The translations under genes were made by a program, and so were the position numbers. The notes below the pieces were generated by a model. It had not been told where the DNA came from, did not search any database, and saw nothing but the letters and a program-made list of their open reading frames with translations. A stretch of 60,447 nucleotides of DNA, taken from a virus. Shown in pieces: positions 1 to 8,111 of the stretch. The stretch lies in IMG/VR virus record IMGVR_UViG_3300010157_000069, positions 1 to 60,447 of that record. One strand, written 5' to 3'. How positions within the stretch are numbered: position 1 is the first letter of the stretch; each line of letters begins with the position of its first letter.

Positions 1-75
1 ATTTGAATCGAAAGTTTCTTTAGCACCTTCTAGAATAGCAGTAGCGGCTTCTGACAGTTTAAATCTGTTTGTCAT
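1..75 (-). CDS. Probable prohead core scaffold (gp22-like), N-terminal fragment
   Basis: Only the first 25 codons lie in the window; the gene continues past the left edge. The start is the ATG at 75-73, preceded on the minus strand by an AGGAG-type ribosome site. The visible peptide begins MTNRFKLSEAATAILEGAKE, helical and charged. The position directly downstream of the gp21 protease matches T4, where the next gene is 22, the major scaffold protein that gp21 degrades during head maturation, followed by capsid gene 23. The assignment rests on order and on the general character of the peptide, not on a diagnostic motif. An exact late-promoter box lies about 28 bases upstream, as expected for a scaffold and capsid transcript. 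Confidence 0.5.
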   Translation of the reverse strand, partial: MTNRFKLSEAATAILEGAKETFDSN

Positions 76-102
76 TTAAAAATCTCCTTGATTTTGATTA
101 TT

Positions 103-110
103 TATTTATA
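103..110 (-). promoter_or_regulatory. T4-type late promoter box TATAAATA
   Basis: The minus strand reads TATAAATA here, identical to the T4 late-promoter -10 consensus recognised by gp55 with the gp45 clamp. It lies between the gp21 stop and the ATG at 75, so a transcript starting about 12 bases downstream would have a short leader before the probable gp22 gene. It is the only exact match I found in an intergenic gap. Confidence 0.65.
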
Positions 111-112
111 GA

Positions 113-757
113 TTAAAGTTTTTTGACGAAGTTTTCAAATATGCGAAGACTTACTGCCTCGATTTCCGCTGAAGAAGCTTTTCTGATTTCTCTTACTGCT
201 TCTGCGTGGTCTACTTCAGTCCAAACACCATCAACCAACATCCATTCTTTTCCTTCCATGATACCTTGAACGAAAGCTCCAGGTGCTGAAGGGTCTGCTA
301 CAATATCCGCCGCTGTGGCCAGATAAAAATCGGATTGAACAACATTAACACCGTTAACATTTTTCAGTGATCCCATGCCTCTTGATGAAACTCCTAATGA
401 CGCACCGCCTTCAATTAATTGACGAGCGATATTTCCCATAGGAGTTGCCATAATTTTTGCTTTACCAATCCATTGAGTACCGTCTTCACGCAATCCAACA
501 ATCATGTGTGATACACGGTCTAAATTAATTGTAGGTGAATCTGGATGTCCCAATTCACCAAATGCACGATTTTTGTTGATGTACTCTGTGGTATAACGAT
601 ACACTTCTTTCTTCATCGTATTATATTCATACAGGCGCCCATTCTTGTTTTTCTTTTCAGAAACAAGAAATGGACCTTCTATATACAGTTCTTTTTCTCC
701 GTCAGCACCTTCGGTAATATAATTAACGGTTTCGTTGATTTCTTTAATTAATTTCAT
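113..757 (-). CDS. 21: Prohead core maturation protease gp21
   Basis: Serine protease of the T4 gp21 family (S21 type). It sits in the prohead core and cleaves scaffold, core and capsid proteins during head maturation. At 214 residues it is close to T4 gp21 (212). The two family signatures are visible: GELGHP with the probable catalytic His at residue 71, and GVSSRG with the probable nucleophile at Ser124 or Ser125; an Asp-rich stretch at about 151-155 (DIVAD) follows. The N-terminus contains the RLYEYN segment common near the start of these proteases. It is followed closely by the probable gp22 gene and preceded by the unknown gene at 759-1313 with essentially no gap, consistent with a head-assembly operon. 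Confidence 0.93.
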   Translation of the reverse strand: MKLIKEINETVNYITEGADGEKELYIEGPFLVSEKKNKNGRLYEYNTMKKEVYRYTTEYINKNRAFGELGHPDSPTINLDRVSHMIVGLREDGTQWIGKAKIMATPMGNIARQLIEGGASLGVSSRGMGSLKNVNGVNVVQSDFYLATAADIVADPSAPGAFVQGIMEGKEWMLVDGVWTEVDHAEAVREIRKASSAEIEAVSLRIFENFVKKL

Positions 758-758
758 A

Positions 759-1313
759 TTAACCTATCCCGTTATTACCGTTTGGTGTAATGCCATAAGG
801 TGTGTAGTTGAATGCTGCAGGATCTCTGAATTGGCCGCGTGAATAGTATTCGTTATGTTTGCGTAATTCTAGAATGATTGTATAAGAATCATTTGCTAAC
901 ATGCCGCGAGTTATGATACCAATATTTCCATTTGCACCAGCTGTTCCTGCTGTGTTATTTGGAATAGTAATCCAGTTGCCATTGCCGTCATATTCACCAT
1001 TACCATTTAAATAAAATATTGGTAGTGGTGTTGTGGCTTGCCAATTTAATTCAACGTCAGCTGTTGTTGCACTTGAACAATCGTACCACAAACGATACAA
1101 TGAAAGTCCATAGTATGATAGTGCAGTATTCGCTGCACCACCTTGTGAGTTAGCAACAGGATAACCATTGGTTGCTAATGCACCAGAAAAGGTATTGGCC
1201 ATGATTCTACTAGCATTAGATTCTTGGCCGGTACCGTCAAATTTACCTGTTAGTTTAATGACAACGTGTTGCGTGTCATCTTTTAGGATTTGATATGTAA
1301 AAGCATTTGCCAT
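759..1313 (-). CDS. Conserved hypothetical protein, likely virion or head structural
   Basis: A 184-residue protein I cannot match to a named T4 gene. It begins MANAFTYQILKDDTQHVVIK and is rich in Asn, Gly, Thr and Tyr with short beta-like stretches; no signal peptide, membrane helix or catalytic motif is visible. The middle (VELNWQATTPLPIFYLNGNG) and the segment around residue 150 (ELRKHNEYYSRGQ) look like a compact beta-rich fold. It lies between the prohead core gene and the gp21 protease, a position occupied in T4 only by small core proteins, so it is probably expressed late with the head genes. A capsid decoration, head-vertex or minor structural role is possible but is inference from position only. 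Confidence 0.6.
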   Translation of the reverse strand: MANAFTYQILKDDTQHVVIKLTGKFDGTGQESNASRIMANTFSGALATNGYPVANSQGGAANTALSYYGLSLYRLWYDCSSATTADVELNWQATTPLPIFYLNGNGEYDGNGNWITIPNNTAGTAGANGNIGIITRGMLANDSYTIILELRKHNEYYSRGQFRDPAAFNYTPYGITPNGNNGIG

Positions 1314-1327
1314 GTTTTATTCCAATT

Positions 1328-1792
1328 TTAGTATCTGTCGCCGCTGCTGTGTGTGCGTCCAGTTTTTGTTTCTTTTGTTTTACCACCAGAAGATGATTTT
1401 GCAAACTCAGAAGGACCTTTGCTTTTCATTGTGAAAGCATTTGGTTTCTTTGGTCTTTCTTCTTTCTTTTCTGCATTTTCACCTTTTTCTTCATCTTCTT
1501 CGGCAACATGTTCCACTTCTTCTTTTTTATGGTCTGCCATAGTGTGCTTGCCATCACCGTTTTTATCTAAAGATTTCATCATCTTCTTTTCGGCTTTTTC
1601 ATGTGCAGTACCTTCTTCACCTTCTTCTTTTTCCTCTTTAGCTTCTTGTCTGATTAAACTACCAGCAATTTCTTGTTTCTTTGCTTCAATAGCAGCAGTC
1701 ACTCTATCGTGAATAGAAGCGTAAAGTTCGTTACGAAATTCTACACCATTGCTGTCCATTGCGTAATCGATTAAATTTCTTGTTGCGTCCAT
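1328..1792 (-). CDS. Prohead core protein (gp67/gp68-like) with an EF-hand-like loop
   Basis: A 154-residue, extremely charged protein. Residues 1-48 form a probable helical domain (MDATRNLIDYAMDSNGVEFR onward) of the kind found in T4-type prohead core proteins. Residues 50-120 are almost all Lys, Glu and Asp, and the C-terminus is Lys/Ser/Gly rich. It lies directly after the gp20 portal gene, the T4 position of genes 67 and 68, whose products build the prohead core and are processed by gp21. Unusually, residues 76-87 read DKNGDGKHTMAD, which fits a calcium-binding EF-hand or dockerin-type loop (acidic or Asn at positions 1, 3, 5 and 12, Gly at 6). The core-protein call is from position and composition; calcium binding is a hypothesis. 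Confidence 0.65.
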   Translation of the reverse strand: MDATRNLIDYAMDSNGVEFRNELYASIHDRVTAAIEAKKQEIAGSLIRQEAKEEKEEGEEGTAHEKAEKKMMKSLDKNGDGKHTMADHKKEEVEHVAEEDEEKGENAEKKEERPKKPNAFTMKSKGPSEFAKSSSGGKTKETKTGRTHSSGDRY

Positions 1793-1804
1793 TTTTATCT
1801 CCTA

Positions 1805-3475
1805 TTAACTTAGTGTTCTTTTGACTACTTCTAAAACCGGTTTATAATCTTCATTTTTTGGATTCTTCTCTTTTGCCTGGTTAACCTGTTTATCTAAGTT
1901 AGCCTGGTGAGTATTCTTCTCCATATCTAGTTGTCCTAACATTTGTTGTTGTGCAACATCTGTGGTAACTCCGACTGGCAATCCAAATCCTGCATCTTTT
2001 TCTTTTTCCATTTCATCTTGCATGACTTTGATTTCATCGTCATCCAAGCGCAATACGTTTCTTTGAATCCATGCCTGAGAGAAATATCTACCAGTGTATG
2101 GATCAACCTCACCTAACAACGACAATCTTTCTTTCATCAACTCAGCTTCTTTAAGCTCAGTGAAATTATTGTCTTTAATAAAGTTATAGTGAATGTATTC
2201 TCTAAATGATTTCCATTCATCATCTGTACATATGCCTTTAAGTACACATTGTACTCTTAGACATTGGTCAAACAAATCTGAGAATCTACTTCTCATACGT
2301 CCAACAAACTTAGCAAACTTCAACTCGTCACGGGTAATCTCGCCAACACGGCCTAAAGAGAACCCAGACTGATTAGGATCTAACCTAGACACAGGAACAT
2401 TCAATGACTTATATAGTTTCTTTTCAAAATACTTAACGTCTTCTAGCTCACCTAGGTTTTGTCCACCTGGAAGTGTAGTAATTTCTGTACCTTTGCCACC
2501 TTCTCTACGAGGCAACCAAAAGTCTTCCATCATAGACAAGAATTTACGGTCATCACGAATTTCACCTGTGTTGGCATCATATACCAACTTGTTCTTATAC
2601 TTGACCATAATGTCGCGCAGATATTGTTCTGCTTTCAACTTGGGTAAATTACCCACATCAATGTAGAAAATACGGCGTTCAGGTGCTCTAGAGATACGAT
2701 AGATAACTGTCGCATCTTCAATCATACGCAGCTGATTTAACGGTTTGATTGCTTTGTGTAGATATGATAAGACAACAGCCCTACGAGAATCCATAAGACC
2801 AGAAACCACAGAAACCACTGAATCTGTAGTAATTCTTGTACCAACTGGGCCATAGTTTGTAGAACTCCCTGTAGTTACTTTGTCATTGTAAATGTAATAT
2901 TCATTTACAACATTCATAACTTCTACGCCAGTGCGTTCATCTTTTTGTTTTTTGACTTCACGAATTTTACGCATTTTTCGTGGGTCAATATATCTTAATT
3001 CTCTAATACCTTTTGTTGGTTCTTCGCGGTCAACAATGATATGGTAATAGAGTTTTCCGTCGATGTAGTATCTACGGAATATGTCTTGTGCCATTTTCGT
3101 ATAATTCAACATACGCAAAATAGTACCGAATTCGTCTTTGATGGCCTTCTTAATCTTATCAGGTTGTTCTAGGTCATCTAAAATAATCTGAATGTTTTTA
3201 CCATCATCATCTTGGCATATTGCTTCATTTACAATATCATCAATAGCAGATTCAATTTCTGGTTGCATTGCCATTTCACGATAACGAGAAATTAATTCAA
3301 CTTCATTCTTTGCAGTACCATCTAAGTCAACATATGTTCCATAATATGCAGCAGATGTAATCGTTAATGCACCGTCATCATTACTCGGTGGTGAGAATGA
3401 TTGTTGAGAATCTTGTTTGTCTTCATTCTCTTGGCGAGATATTGTGAAGCCAAAAAGTGAAAATTTATTTGCCAT
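1805..3475 (-). CDS. 20: Portal vertex protein gp20
   Basis: Dodecameric portal of the head: initiates prohead assembly, docks the terminase and conducts DNA, then joins the neck. The 556 residues compare with 524 in T4 gp20. Typical family features are visible: the N-terminal segment ending in LISRYREMAMQPEIESAID, the YYHIIVD and LRYIDPRKMRKI blocks, the tryptophan-containing FWLPRREGGKGTEITTLPGG block, and SRLDPNQSGFSLGRVGEITR with the following DELKFAKFVGRMR helix. The C-terminal 80 residues are charged and probably flexible. It follows a probable terminator hairpin after gp19. The ATG at 3475 is preceded by AT-rich sequence with only a weak ribosome site. Confidence 0.95.
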   Translation of the reverse strand: MANKFSLFGFTISRQENEDKQDSQQSFSPPSNDDGALTITSAAYYGTYVDLDGTAKNEVELISRYREMAMQPEIESAIDDIVNEAICQDDDGKNIQIILDDLEQPDKIKKAIKDEFGTILRMLNYTKMAQDIFRRYYIDGKLYYHIIVDREEPTKGIRELRYIDPRKMRKIREVKKQKDERTGVEVMNVVNEYYIYNDKVTTGSSTNYGPVGTRITTDSVVSVVSGLMDSRRAVVLSYLHKAIKPLNQLRMIEDATVIYRISRAPERRIFYIDVGNLPKLKAEQYLRDIMVKYKNKLVYDANTGEIRDDRKFLSMMEDFWLPRREGGKGTEITTLPGGQNLGELEDVKYFEKKLYKSLNVPVSRLDPNQSGFSLGRVGEITRDELKFAKFVGRMRSRFSDLFDQCLRVQCVLKGICTDDEWKSFREYIHYNFIKDNNFTELKEAELMKERLSLLGEVDPYTGRYFSQAWIQRNVLRLDDDEIKVMQDEMEKEKDAGFGLPVGVTTDVAQQQMLGQLDMEKNTHQANLDKQVNQAKEKNPKNEDYKPVLEVVKRTLS

Positions 3476-3504
3476 TTATTTTAAGTCCGTTCAAAAAATC
3501 ATTA

Positions 3505-3526
3505 AAAGAGGACCGAAGTCCTCTTT
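3505..3526 (-). terminator. Rho-independent terminator hairpin with UUCG loop
   Basis: In the gap between the gp19 stop and the gp20 start the minus strand forms a perfect 9-bp stem, AAAGAGGAC pairing with GTCCTCTTT, closed by the very stable C(UUCG)G tetraloop. It continues into TTTTAATG and then a T-rich run. The shape is that of an intrinsic terminator for tail-tube transcripts. A processing or stability hairpin in the gp20 leader is the alternative. Confidence 0.75.
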
Positions 3527-3541
3527 ATATAGTAGACTAAA

Positions 3542-4132
3542 TTAGGTTGTTAAACCTGTGCTTTTCCCATCAGTGCCCGTAGTCCAGTACTGATATGCAA
3601 AAGTTACAGTAAATTCTTCAATTGTATCGTTTGTTCCCCAATCTAAATCAATAGGAGACAAATCAACCGGAAACATGCCAACAAAATTATAAGATTTTAT
3701 TACCTTGGCCGCATCGCCTGTTGGTCCACCTTTTCCATACTGATAAACTAGTGCGTCTAATGTATACGGTATTTTTGCTTGACCTCCCGCGGACCCAACT
3801 CCTCCATCAGTAGTTCTAACATTGGTTTCATGTGTGTTAATAGAATTCATCCATGATTCAAATGAATTTCTAATTAAAAAGTCTTCATCGTTAATAATAG
3901 TAATTGTCCAATCCGCAAAAGTTCTATTACCAGCAAATTTCATTTCACGGCCAAAATAATACATTGGAACAATACCAAGTGTTGAACCCGGTAATTGTGC
4001 AGATTTTGCCATAAATTGAAGCTTATCGGGAGCTCCTGCTATAGGTATTGCAGGCATACTCACCTGAAATAAATTAGGACGAGCTCCATCTCCCTTTAAT
4101 CTTGTTGTAAAATCTGTAATCTGAAAAGCCAT
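3542..4132 (-). CDS. 19: Tail tube protein gp19
   Basis: Major protein of the inner tail tube, stacked as hexameric rings inside the sheath. At 196 residues it is a little longer than T4 gp19 (163). The family pattern is visible: an N-terminal NLFQVSMP strand, PGSTLGIVPMYYFGREMKFA after residue 48, a FESWMNSIN helix, and the C-terminal blocks IDLDW and FAYQYW. The same C-terminal signature recurs in the plus-strand gp54-like gene at 57745-58320, as expected because gp54 and gp19 share a fold. The ATG at 4132 has a strong AGGAG ribosome site. It lies immediately downstream of the sheath gene and is followed by a terminator hairpin, which suits high expression as a tail pair. Confidence 0.93.
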   Translation of the reverse strand: MAFQITDFTTRLKGDGARPNLFQVSMPAIPIAGAPDKLQFMAKSAQLPGSTLGIVPMYYFGREMKFAGNRTFADWTITIINDEDFLIRNSFESWMNSINTHETNVRTTDGGVGSAGGQAKIPYTLDALVYQYGKGGPTGDAAKVIKSYNFVGMFPVDLSPIDLDWGTNDTIEEFTVTFAYQYWTTGTDGKSTGLTT

Positions 4133-4162
4133 TTTTTTCTCCTCTATTTGTTAGTTTATTTA

Positions 4163-5932
4163 TTACGCGGTGGTGTTAGTAATTGTTGTGAAATTAACAC
4201 CAGTACCAACTGCAACAAAATTCAACTGGATAAAATTAATAGAACGAGCAGGTTGAATGTAAATATCGCCAACAAACTGATTGTTATTAATAACAGAAGG
4301 GGTATTATTTGTTGAATCGCAAACAACTTGGAACGAACTGATACCTTTTTGTGCTTGAACAGAACGAAGATAAGGTGTTACCAACGAAACAAATTGTGCT
4401 TGTGTAAATGCATCATTAAATTCAAATAGTGAGAATCTAGCTGCTCTTGCAATTGCTTGTTCAAGAACGATAAACAATCTACGAACATTGATACGGTCAA
4501 ACGCAGAAGGTTGAGTTTGCATGGTTTTATCACCGAACAATACTGTACCTGATCCTGGGAATGAAACGATTGGATTAACAGCAACTTGATATAGATTATC
4601 TCTATTAGTTTGTGTTGGATTCCATGCTACTTTAATAACATTCTTGATAACGCCGCGAGTATAACCAGCAGGTGAGTACCATGGACTTGTTGTTTGGTCT
4701 GTGTTTACGCACAATCCTGCAACGTCACCATTCATTGGAACCCAAACATAATTGTTATTGTAACGGTCAAACAAATATTTCCAACCAGAATCCGCAAATC
4801 CATAAGAACCATTTGGTCCGCCTGTCAATGAAGAAAGACCTGCCATCCAAGAAAGAACACTTGATTGTTCACTTCCTGAATTATTGACAACTGCTGATAT
4901 TGGTGGTGAAACAAAAGCAACACAATCTTTACGGGTAGCGGCCATGTTGATAGCTGCTGTTTGAACGGCTACATTTGTGTATGGACCTGTTGTCAACAAT
5001 GAAATTGATGTTTGTGCAGTATCTGTAAAAAATGCCATAGCAGAAATAACATCCGCATCTGTAACAGCAACATCAACACCACCAGTCATTGGTAATGTAT
5101 AAGGTGTAGCTAAAGTTGTGAAACTTGTATTGGCTGCTGTTCTACCCCATGTAGCATTCGTTGCAGAATAATTTACTGGATCAACTGCATAGATATATTT
5201 TGAGTTATTGAAAACAGCATTTTTGTAATAATTTGATTGACCAAGAGAATCAACTGAATCTACTGCTTTTGATAGATACGCGAATGTTTCTAAAACTGTA
5301 CCTTTTGTTCCAGACAACAAACCACCAGTATCAACAACTGCAATGTGAATTTGGTCATTTGCACCACCAACTTGTGTAGTGGAATAACTTGTACTTGGTG
5401 CACCATTGAAGAAACCTGCAAGAGCTACGTTTGCATAATTTGTTCCTGCAACATTATACAATGCAATATTCCATGAAGAAAATTGAGTTGTATTAGAACC
5501 AGCATCAACTACAGAAACTGTCAATGAGTTTCCTAAAGCACCTGGATAACGAGCAATGAACGCGCCGTAAGAATTAGATGCACCTGAATTTAGTAATGTG
5601 TATTGGAAAGCATCTTTATTCAAAACCTGTACAGCTGTACCAGCATTAACAGCATTTTTAGTTCCAGAATTAACTGCACGAACAACTTGAAGATTGTTTC
5701 CGTATGCCAAAAATGAAGCAGCTGTCCAAAAGGAAGAAGCAGTATTTGAATCTGGTTGATAAAAAATGTTAACAAGAGTTCTTTCGCTGTCAACTGTTGT
5801 AATTAATTTGCCTGGACCCCAGTTAAAGGCTCCTGCATAAGCACCGGCTGTAGTTAGAACTGAAGGAACAACTGTTGTTAAGTTGGTTTCGGTTGTAATT
5901 ACGCCTGGAGATAATTGAGCTATTTGCGCCAT
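4163..5932 (-). CDS. 18: Contractile tail sheath protein gp18
   Basis: Sheath subunit that assembles around the tail tube and contracts at infection. At 589 residues it is shorter than T4 gp18 (659), consistent with smaller surface domains. It opens with the common start MAQIAQLSPGVITTETNLTT, has the AGAYAGAFNWGPG block, and a conserved C-terminal half including NVRRLFIVLEQAIARAARFS and a final beta-strand segment (ARSINFIQLNFVAVGTGVNF) that interlocks neighbouring subunits in this family. The middle (about residues 90-350) is Ser/Thr/Ala rich, as expected for exposed insertion domains. It lies between gp17 and gp19 as in T4. The start has an AAGGAG ribosome site, and a CATAAATA late-type box lies about 54 bases upstream. 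Confidence 0.94.
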   Translation of the reverse strand: MAQIAQLSPGVITTETNLTTVVPSVLTTAGAYAGAFNWGPGKLITTVDSERTLVNIFYQPDSNTASSFWTAASFLAYGNNLQVVRAVNSGTKNAVNAGTAVQVLNKDAFQYTLLNSGASNSYGAFIARYPGALGNSLTVSVVDAGSNTTQFSSWNIALYNVAGTNYANVALAGFFNGAPSTSYSTTQVGGANDQIHIAVVDTGGLLSGTKGTVLETFAYLSKAVDSVDSLGQSNYYKNAVFNNSKYIYAVDPVNYSATNATWGRTAANTSFTTLATPYTLPMTGGVDVAVTDADVISAMAFFTDTAQTSISLLTTGPYTNVAVQTAAINMAATRKDCVAFVSPPISAVVNNSGSEQSSVLSWMAGLSSLTGGPNGSYGFADSGWKYLFDRYNNNYVWVPMNGDVAGLCVNTDQTTSPWYSPAGYTRGVIKNVIKVAWNPTQTNRDNLYQVAVNPIVSFPGSGTVLFGDKTMQTQPSAFDRINVRRLFIVLEQAIARAARFSLFEFNDAFTQAQFVSLVTPYLRSVQAQKGISSFQVVCDSTNNTPSVINNNQFVGDIYIQPARSINFIQLNFVAVGTGVNFTTITNTTA

Positions 5933-5985
5933 TTGTGTCTTCTCCTTAATATTGTTCTGATGTTTGGCAGTTTATACCAATGAAT

Positions 5986-5993
5986 TATTTATG
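5986..5993 (-). promoter_or_regulatory. Candidate late promoter box CATAAATA before gp18
   Basis: The minus strand reads CATAAATA, one base from the T4 late consensus TATAAATA. It lies in the 72-base gap between the gp17 stop and the gp18 ATG at a workable distance. A separate late promoter for sheath plus tube would fit their high copy number. The sequence is short and AT-rich, so a chance match is possible. Confidence 0.4.
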
Positions 5994-6004
5994 AAACATA
6001 ATTT

Positions 6005-7684
6005 TTACATATTTCTGAGCATATCTCGCGTGAAAGAACCATAGGTATCTCCACCAACAGTAGAGTCCCACAAATCGCCACCAATCAATTCAAGTTCCAT
6101 TTGCCTACCATCGTCCATTATCATTTCTGGTAAGCCTTCATCATCAACCTGATTCATTCTTTCCAATTGAATCTGTTTACGAATGTCATGGCTAACAATT
6201 TCTTTGAAGTAGGTTTGAGTAGTTAACCATGCAAAAATCACCAAAGACATAACTAAGTCATCATTTGAACCTTCTTCCGCACAAAAAGAGTTTTTCTCTG
6301 CAACAAACGTGGTCAATTCTGAAATAGTATCAAAATCATTGATTAAAAGTTTATCACCCTCAATCAACATTTTAAGATTAGAACAACCAATTCGTTTGAC
6401 TTGAGGTGACATTTTCAGACCCAGCTGAATACCTCTTGCAAAACCTGCCGATAATTGTTGTGGTTTCTTGTTACCAGTAAACACTTTCCAAAGATTTTCG
6501 TATTCTAAATCATTGTGTAAAGTTTCAGCCACTTGTGGTGTGTTATTAATTTCTACAAGAACATATGCATCATTATACAATTTTGCAGTATTATAGATTA
6601 CAGTTGGAAATAATACAGGTGATATAGACGAACTGTGATATGTTGCAACCTGTTTGTATGGAGTATGTGATATGTCCATTACATTAAATGCCGAACAGTC
6701 CATGTTTCGACCTTCAGAAACGTCTACCGTTATTGCATACAGATGGTCTTTTTGATTTTCTCCATCAGACTCTTTGATAGGTTGTTCGTAGATTTTAACC
6801 TTGTCGTGTTCATAAATGGCATCCATGTATGCCAATTGTTGGAGTTTTTCACCTGAAATCAAAGTGTTGGTGGAACCCAAAAACTCACATTCAAACTCTT
6901 GCCTGAATTGTTCAAGTGAGGTGTTCTTGATAGTTTCTTCTTTCCATTTTTCATCACGACCTGGAACCATAGACCAATGAATAGAGAAAGTCTTGTATCC
7001 ATTCTTTTTGCCAATAGCATCCATCCACAGTTTGTAGAATAGATTCATACCGTTTGGTGTCGATACAATAATAATCTTGGTAGATTTACCAGAAGAAATG
7101 ACAGGATATACAGAGTTAAAGAATTCGTTTGCGATATTTGCAGGAACGAAAGCAAATTCATCCAAGAATACTACATTGAAAGAACCTCCACGAACTGCGG
7201 ATGATGAGGTAGATGCGGCAATAATCTTAGAACCATTTTCTAATTCAACATTACCTTTGTTCCAAGTAATGATACCCTGTTGCAACCACATTGGAAGATT
7301 CTCATATGCCAACTGATACTTAGCCAGAATGTCTCTTGCAAGTGATCCCTTGTTTGCCAGGACTGCAATGTTCTGTGAGTCTGTAAAGAGTGTTAACCAA
7401 AGAAGATATGCTACCGAGGTTGTTGTTTTACCAACCTGACGAGGACATTTTGTGATTGCAAAACGATTCTCATGGTATAATCGAATCATGTCTTTTTGAA
7501 ATGGCCACATATTGAATGGTATCAGACCTTGATCCACGTTGACAATCTTGATATAAGTTTCTGCAAAGTATACTGGATCTTTTGCACACTTCATGTATTC
7601 TTCCACTTGTTCTTTGGAGAACTTTATTTGCACCCCTGCTTTTTTTAACAGAGGATTATCGCGGTATGAATCTTTATTAATCAT
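6005..7684 (-). CDS. 17: Terminase large subunit gp17 (packaging ATPase and nuclease)
   Basis: Motor that pumps DNA into the prohead and cuts the concatemer. The 559 residues compare with 610 in T4. The ATPase domain shows Walker A at about 80-88 (CPRQVGKTT), Walker B at 171-177 (VVFLDEF, with Asp175 and catalytic Glu176) and the coupling motif STPNG at 208-212. The C-terminal RNase-H-like nuclease has its acidic triad at Asp321 (VDVSEG), Glu378 (LVEIN) and Asp475/476 (NDDLVMS). All essential residues are present, so the enzyme should be active. It overlaps the small subunit gene by ATGA and precedes gp18, as in T4. Confidence 0.97.
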   Translation of the reverse strand: MINKDSYRDNPLLKKAGVQIKFSKEQVEEYMKCAKDPVYFAETYIKIVNVDQGLIPFNMWPFQKDMIRLYHENRFAITKCPRQVGKTTTSVAYLLWLTLFTDSQNIAVLANKGSLARDILAKYQLAYENLPMWLQQGIITWNKGNVELENGSKIIAASTSSSAVRGGSFNVVFLDEFAFVPANIANEFFNSVYPVISSGKSTKIIIVSTPNGMNLFYKLWMDAIGKKNGYKTFSIHWSMVPGRDEKWKEETIKNTSLEQFRQEFECEFLGSTNTLISGEKLQQLAYMDAIYEHDKVKIYEQPIKESDGENQKDHLYAITVDVSEGRNMDCSAFNVMDISHTPYKQVATYHSSSISPVLFPTVIYNTAKLYNDAYVLVEINNTPQVAETLHNDLEYENLWKVFTGNKKPQQLSAGFARGIQLGLKMSPQVKRIGCSNLKMLIEGDKLLINDFDTISELTTFVAEKNSFCAEEGSNDDLVMSLVIFAWLTTQTYFKEIVSHDIRKQIQLERMNQVDDEGLPEMIMDDGRQMELELIGGDLWDSTVGGDTYGSFTRDMLRNM

Positions 7685-8097
7685 TCTTTGCCCTTAATTA
7701 ATTTATTAAGTTCAGAAGTTGAACCAACAAATATGGCTTTATCTATATGTGTTGCACCTGATGGTTGATTTTGTTTATTCATTTCACGCATCTGCTTCTG
7801 TACTGCAAGTAGTTCTTTGTTTGCATCTACTACATTTTTAAGTAGTGTTCCGTACACTTCAAATGCTCTTGGATGTTGACCTGCTTTTGCAATCATCAAT
7901 ATTTCTTCCATTGCATCTTTGCCTTGGTCAATCAAGTCTTGAAGATTGGTCTTAGTCTGCTCATAGGCATCGTTCAAATCTTCTTCTAAATTTGAATCTA
8001 ATTGCGAAACAGGTGTTTCTGGTTTCACAACAACTGGTGTTTCTGGTTTTGGAGCAATATCAAATATTTCTTCCATGTTTTTTTCAAATGTATTCAT
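7681..8097 (-). CDS. 16: Terminase small subunit gp16
   Basis: Regulatory, DNA-recognising partner of gp17. The 138 residues compare with 164 in T4. The N-terminus carries a short repeated proline-rich stretch (KPETPVVVKPETPV). A central helical region from about residue 38 to 106 has coiled-coil character (EEDLNDAYEQTKTNLQDLID, then VDANKELLAVQKQMREMNKQ). The C-terminus (HIDKAIFVGSTSELNKLIKG) resembles the conserved tail of T4-type gp16. It overlaps gp17 by four bases. Assignment is from position, size and architecture, with the C-terminal block as supporting sequence evidence. Confidence 0.88.
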   Translation of the reverse strand: MNTFEKNMEEIFDIAPKPETPVVVKPETPVSQLDSNLEEDLNDAYEQTKTNLQDLIDQGKDAMEEILMIAKAGQHPRAFEVYGTLLKNVVDANKELLAVQKQMREMNKQNQPSGATHIDKAIFVGSTSELNKLIKGKE

Positions 8098-8111
8098 ATT
8101 ATAATCCGTAT

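Noticed and set aside
5980-6002. Short palindrome after gp17 as a terminator
   Set aside because: The stem is only about five A/T-rich pairs with no suitable T-run.
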